From NCBI GenBank assembly GCA_014763835.1, contig JACXUQ010000153.1, positions 1 to 7,378 on the forward strand: DNA of 7,378 nucleotides. The letters are read 5' to 3'. Origin of the DNA: Thiotrichales bacterium. Its GTDB lineage: Bacteria; Pseudomonadota; Gammaproteobacteria; Thiomicrospirales; Thiomicrospiraceae. Position numbers and translations under genes: made by a program. How positions within the stretch are numbered: the first letter of the stretch is position 1; each line of letters begins with the position of its first letter. Below, piece by piece: positions 6,825 through 7,378 of the stretch. The notes beneath the pieces are model-generated. The model saw only the letters and a list, made by a program, of their open reading frames with translations. It had not been told where the DNA came from and made no database searches.

Positions 6825-7378
6825 AACCAACTTTTCGGAGTGTAGAGGGTGGTTTCAAACCAGCCGCTGTCGAGCTGCCAATCGTTATCGACCAGTGAGT
6901 TTAACACCAAAGGAGCCGGCAGGCGCCAGCGGTTTAAACGAATCCGCAGTTTGAGCGTGTATTTTTGTCCGGGGTGCAGTTCCGACAACGAAATGACCGG
7001 AAAGGCGGCCAGTGTGCCCAAAGTGGTCAAGGCTTTTTTGAGGTTGCTAAAAGATTCCACATTGCTGTTGCGTTCGTTCAGCAGTACATAGCGGTTATTG
7101 AAATTGGAATACTGCAACAGGGTATGGTATTGCACACGGATGCGTTGGCGGTCGTATTTGACGCCCATGATTTGCTGGTGCTCGGTCAGCACGATTTCGG
7201 TTTGAAAGGTCAGGGCCACTTCGTGATGGATGGCATCTATCAGCGAATCGGGCAGGTGGAATTGGCTCTGTGAATCAAACAGCAGCATTTGATCCTGCTG
7301 ATAATCGGTGACCTGCATGATGCGAATCGGTTCCGTCGCGAAAACTGAACAGGCCACCCCTAAAAGCAGAGAGAACAG
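6821..7378 (-). CDS. Exported DUF4390-family protein, N-terminus beyond window edge
   Basis: The frame is open to the right edge, so the true start lies outside the window. A GTG at 7355-7357 could be called as a start, but seven more in-frame codons upstream (LFSLLLG) continue a hydrophobic segment. This reads as the core of a signal peptide, with likely signal peptidase I cleavage after VFA, before TEPIRIMQ. The mature protein of about 170 residues resembles the DUF4390 family: a central RVQYHTLLQYS with RYVLLNE, then NLKKALTTLGTL, then PGQKYTLKLRIRLNRWRLPAPL, ending near GWFETTLYTPKSWL. The function of the family is unknown. It probably acts in the periplasm. Its TGA stop overlaps the ntrY ATG, and the family is often found just upstream of ntrYX, which suggests a link to envelope signalling. 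The family assignment is by pattern recall. Confidence 0.82.
   Translation of the reverse strand: MFSLLLGVACSVFATEPIRIMQVTDYQQDQMLLFDSQSQFHLPDSLIDAIHHEVALTFQTEIVLTEHQQIMGVKYDRQRIRVQYHTLLQYSNFNNRYVLLNERNSNVESFSNLKKALTTLGTLAAFPVISLSELHPGQKYTLKLRIRLNRWRLPAPLVLNSLVDNDWQLDSGWFETTLYTPKSWL

Noticed and set aside
7349..7360. A possible lipoprotein signal (GVAC) in the DUF4390 protein.
   Set aside because: The -3 position is glycine rather than leucine, valine or isoleucine, and a normal signal peptidase I site (VFA) follows four residues later. The residues before it are partly outside the window.

Overview
The window is a compact stretch of a Gram-negative, probably gammaproteobacterial, chromosome. 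Six protein genes all lie on the minus strand, so it reads right to left. I infer the lineage from the gene order (DUF4390 protein - ntrY - ntrX - trkA - trkH), which is common in Gammaproteobacteria, and from the protein sequences. A sulfur-oxidising Thiotrichales type (Thiomicrospira group) is a plausible but unproven guess. I see no mobile element, CRISPR array, tRNA or rRNA. No non-coding gap is longer than 78 bases.

Layout in the direction of transcription: (1) the main part of an exported DUF4390 protein, whose signal-peptide start lies beyond the right edge (6821-7378); (2) an NtrY-type membrane sensor histidine kinase (4635-6824); (3) an NtrX-type response regulator (3505-4638); (4) after a 78-base gap, TrkA, the cytoplasmic NAD-binding subunit of the Trk potassium uptake system (2026-3426); (5) TrkH, its membrane channel subunit (538-1989); (6) the first 175 codons of a small SAM-dependent methyltransferase that runs off the left edge (1-527). 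The first three genes are joined by two 4-base ATGA stop/start overlaps. The last three are separated by 36 and 10 bases. This is the pattern of one operon, or of two adjoining transcription units if there is a promoter in the 78-base gap.

Working together, NtrY and NtrX should form an envelope-sensing phosphorelay. The DUF4390 protein sits on the periplasmic side as a possible partner. The Trk genes move potassium, and their position suggests co-expression with the two-component system.

The most notable point is in NtrX. The receiver and the Fis-type DNA-binding helix-turn-helix are intact, but the central AAA+ domain has lost its N-terminal half, including Walker A and the GAFTGA loop, and its Walker B is eroded. 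It should not be able to activate sigma-54 RNA polymerase by ATP hydrolysis. Otherwise this is an ordinary housekeeping region, and I found no wholly new system.
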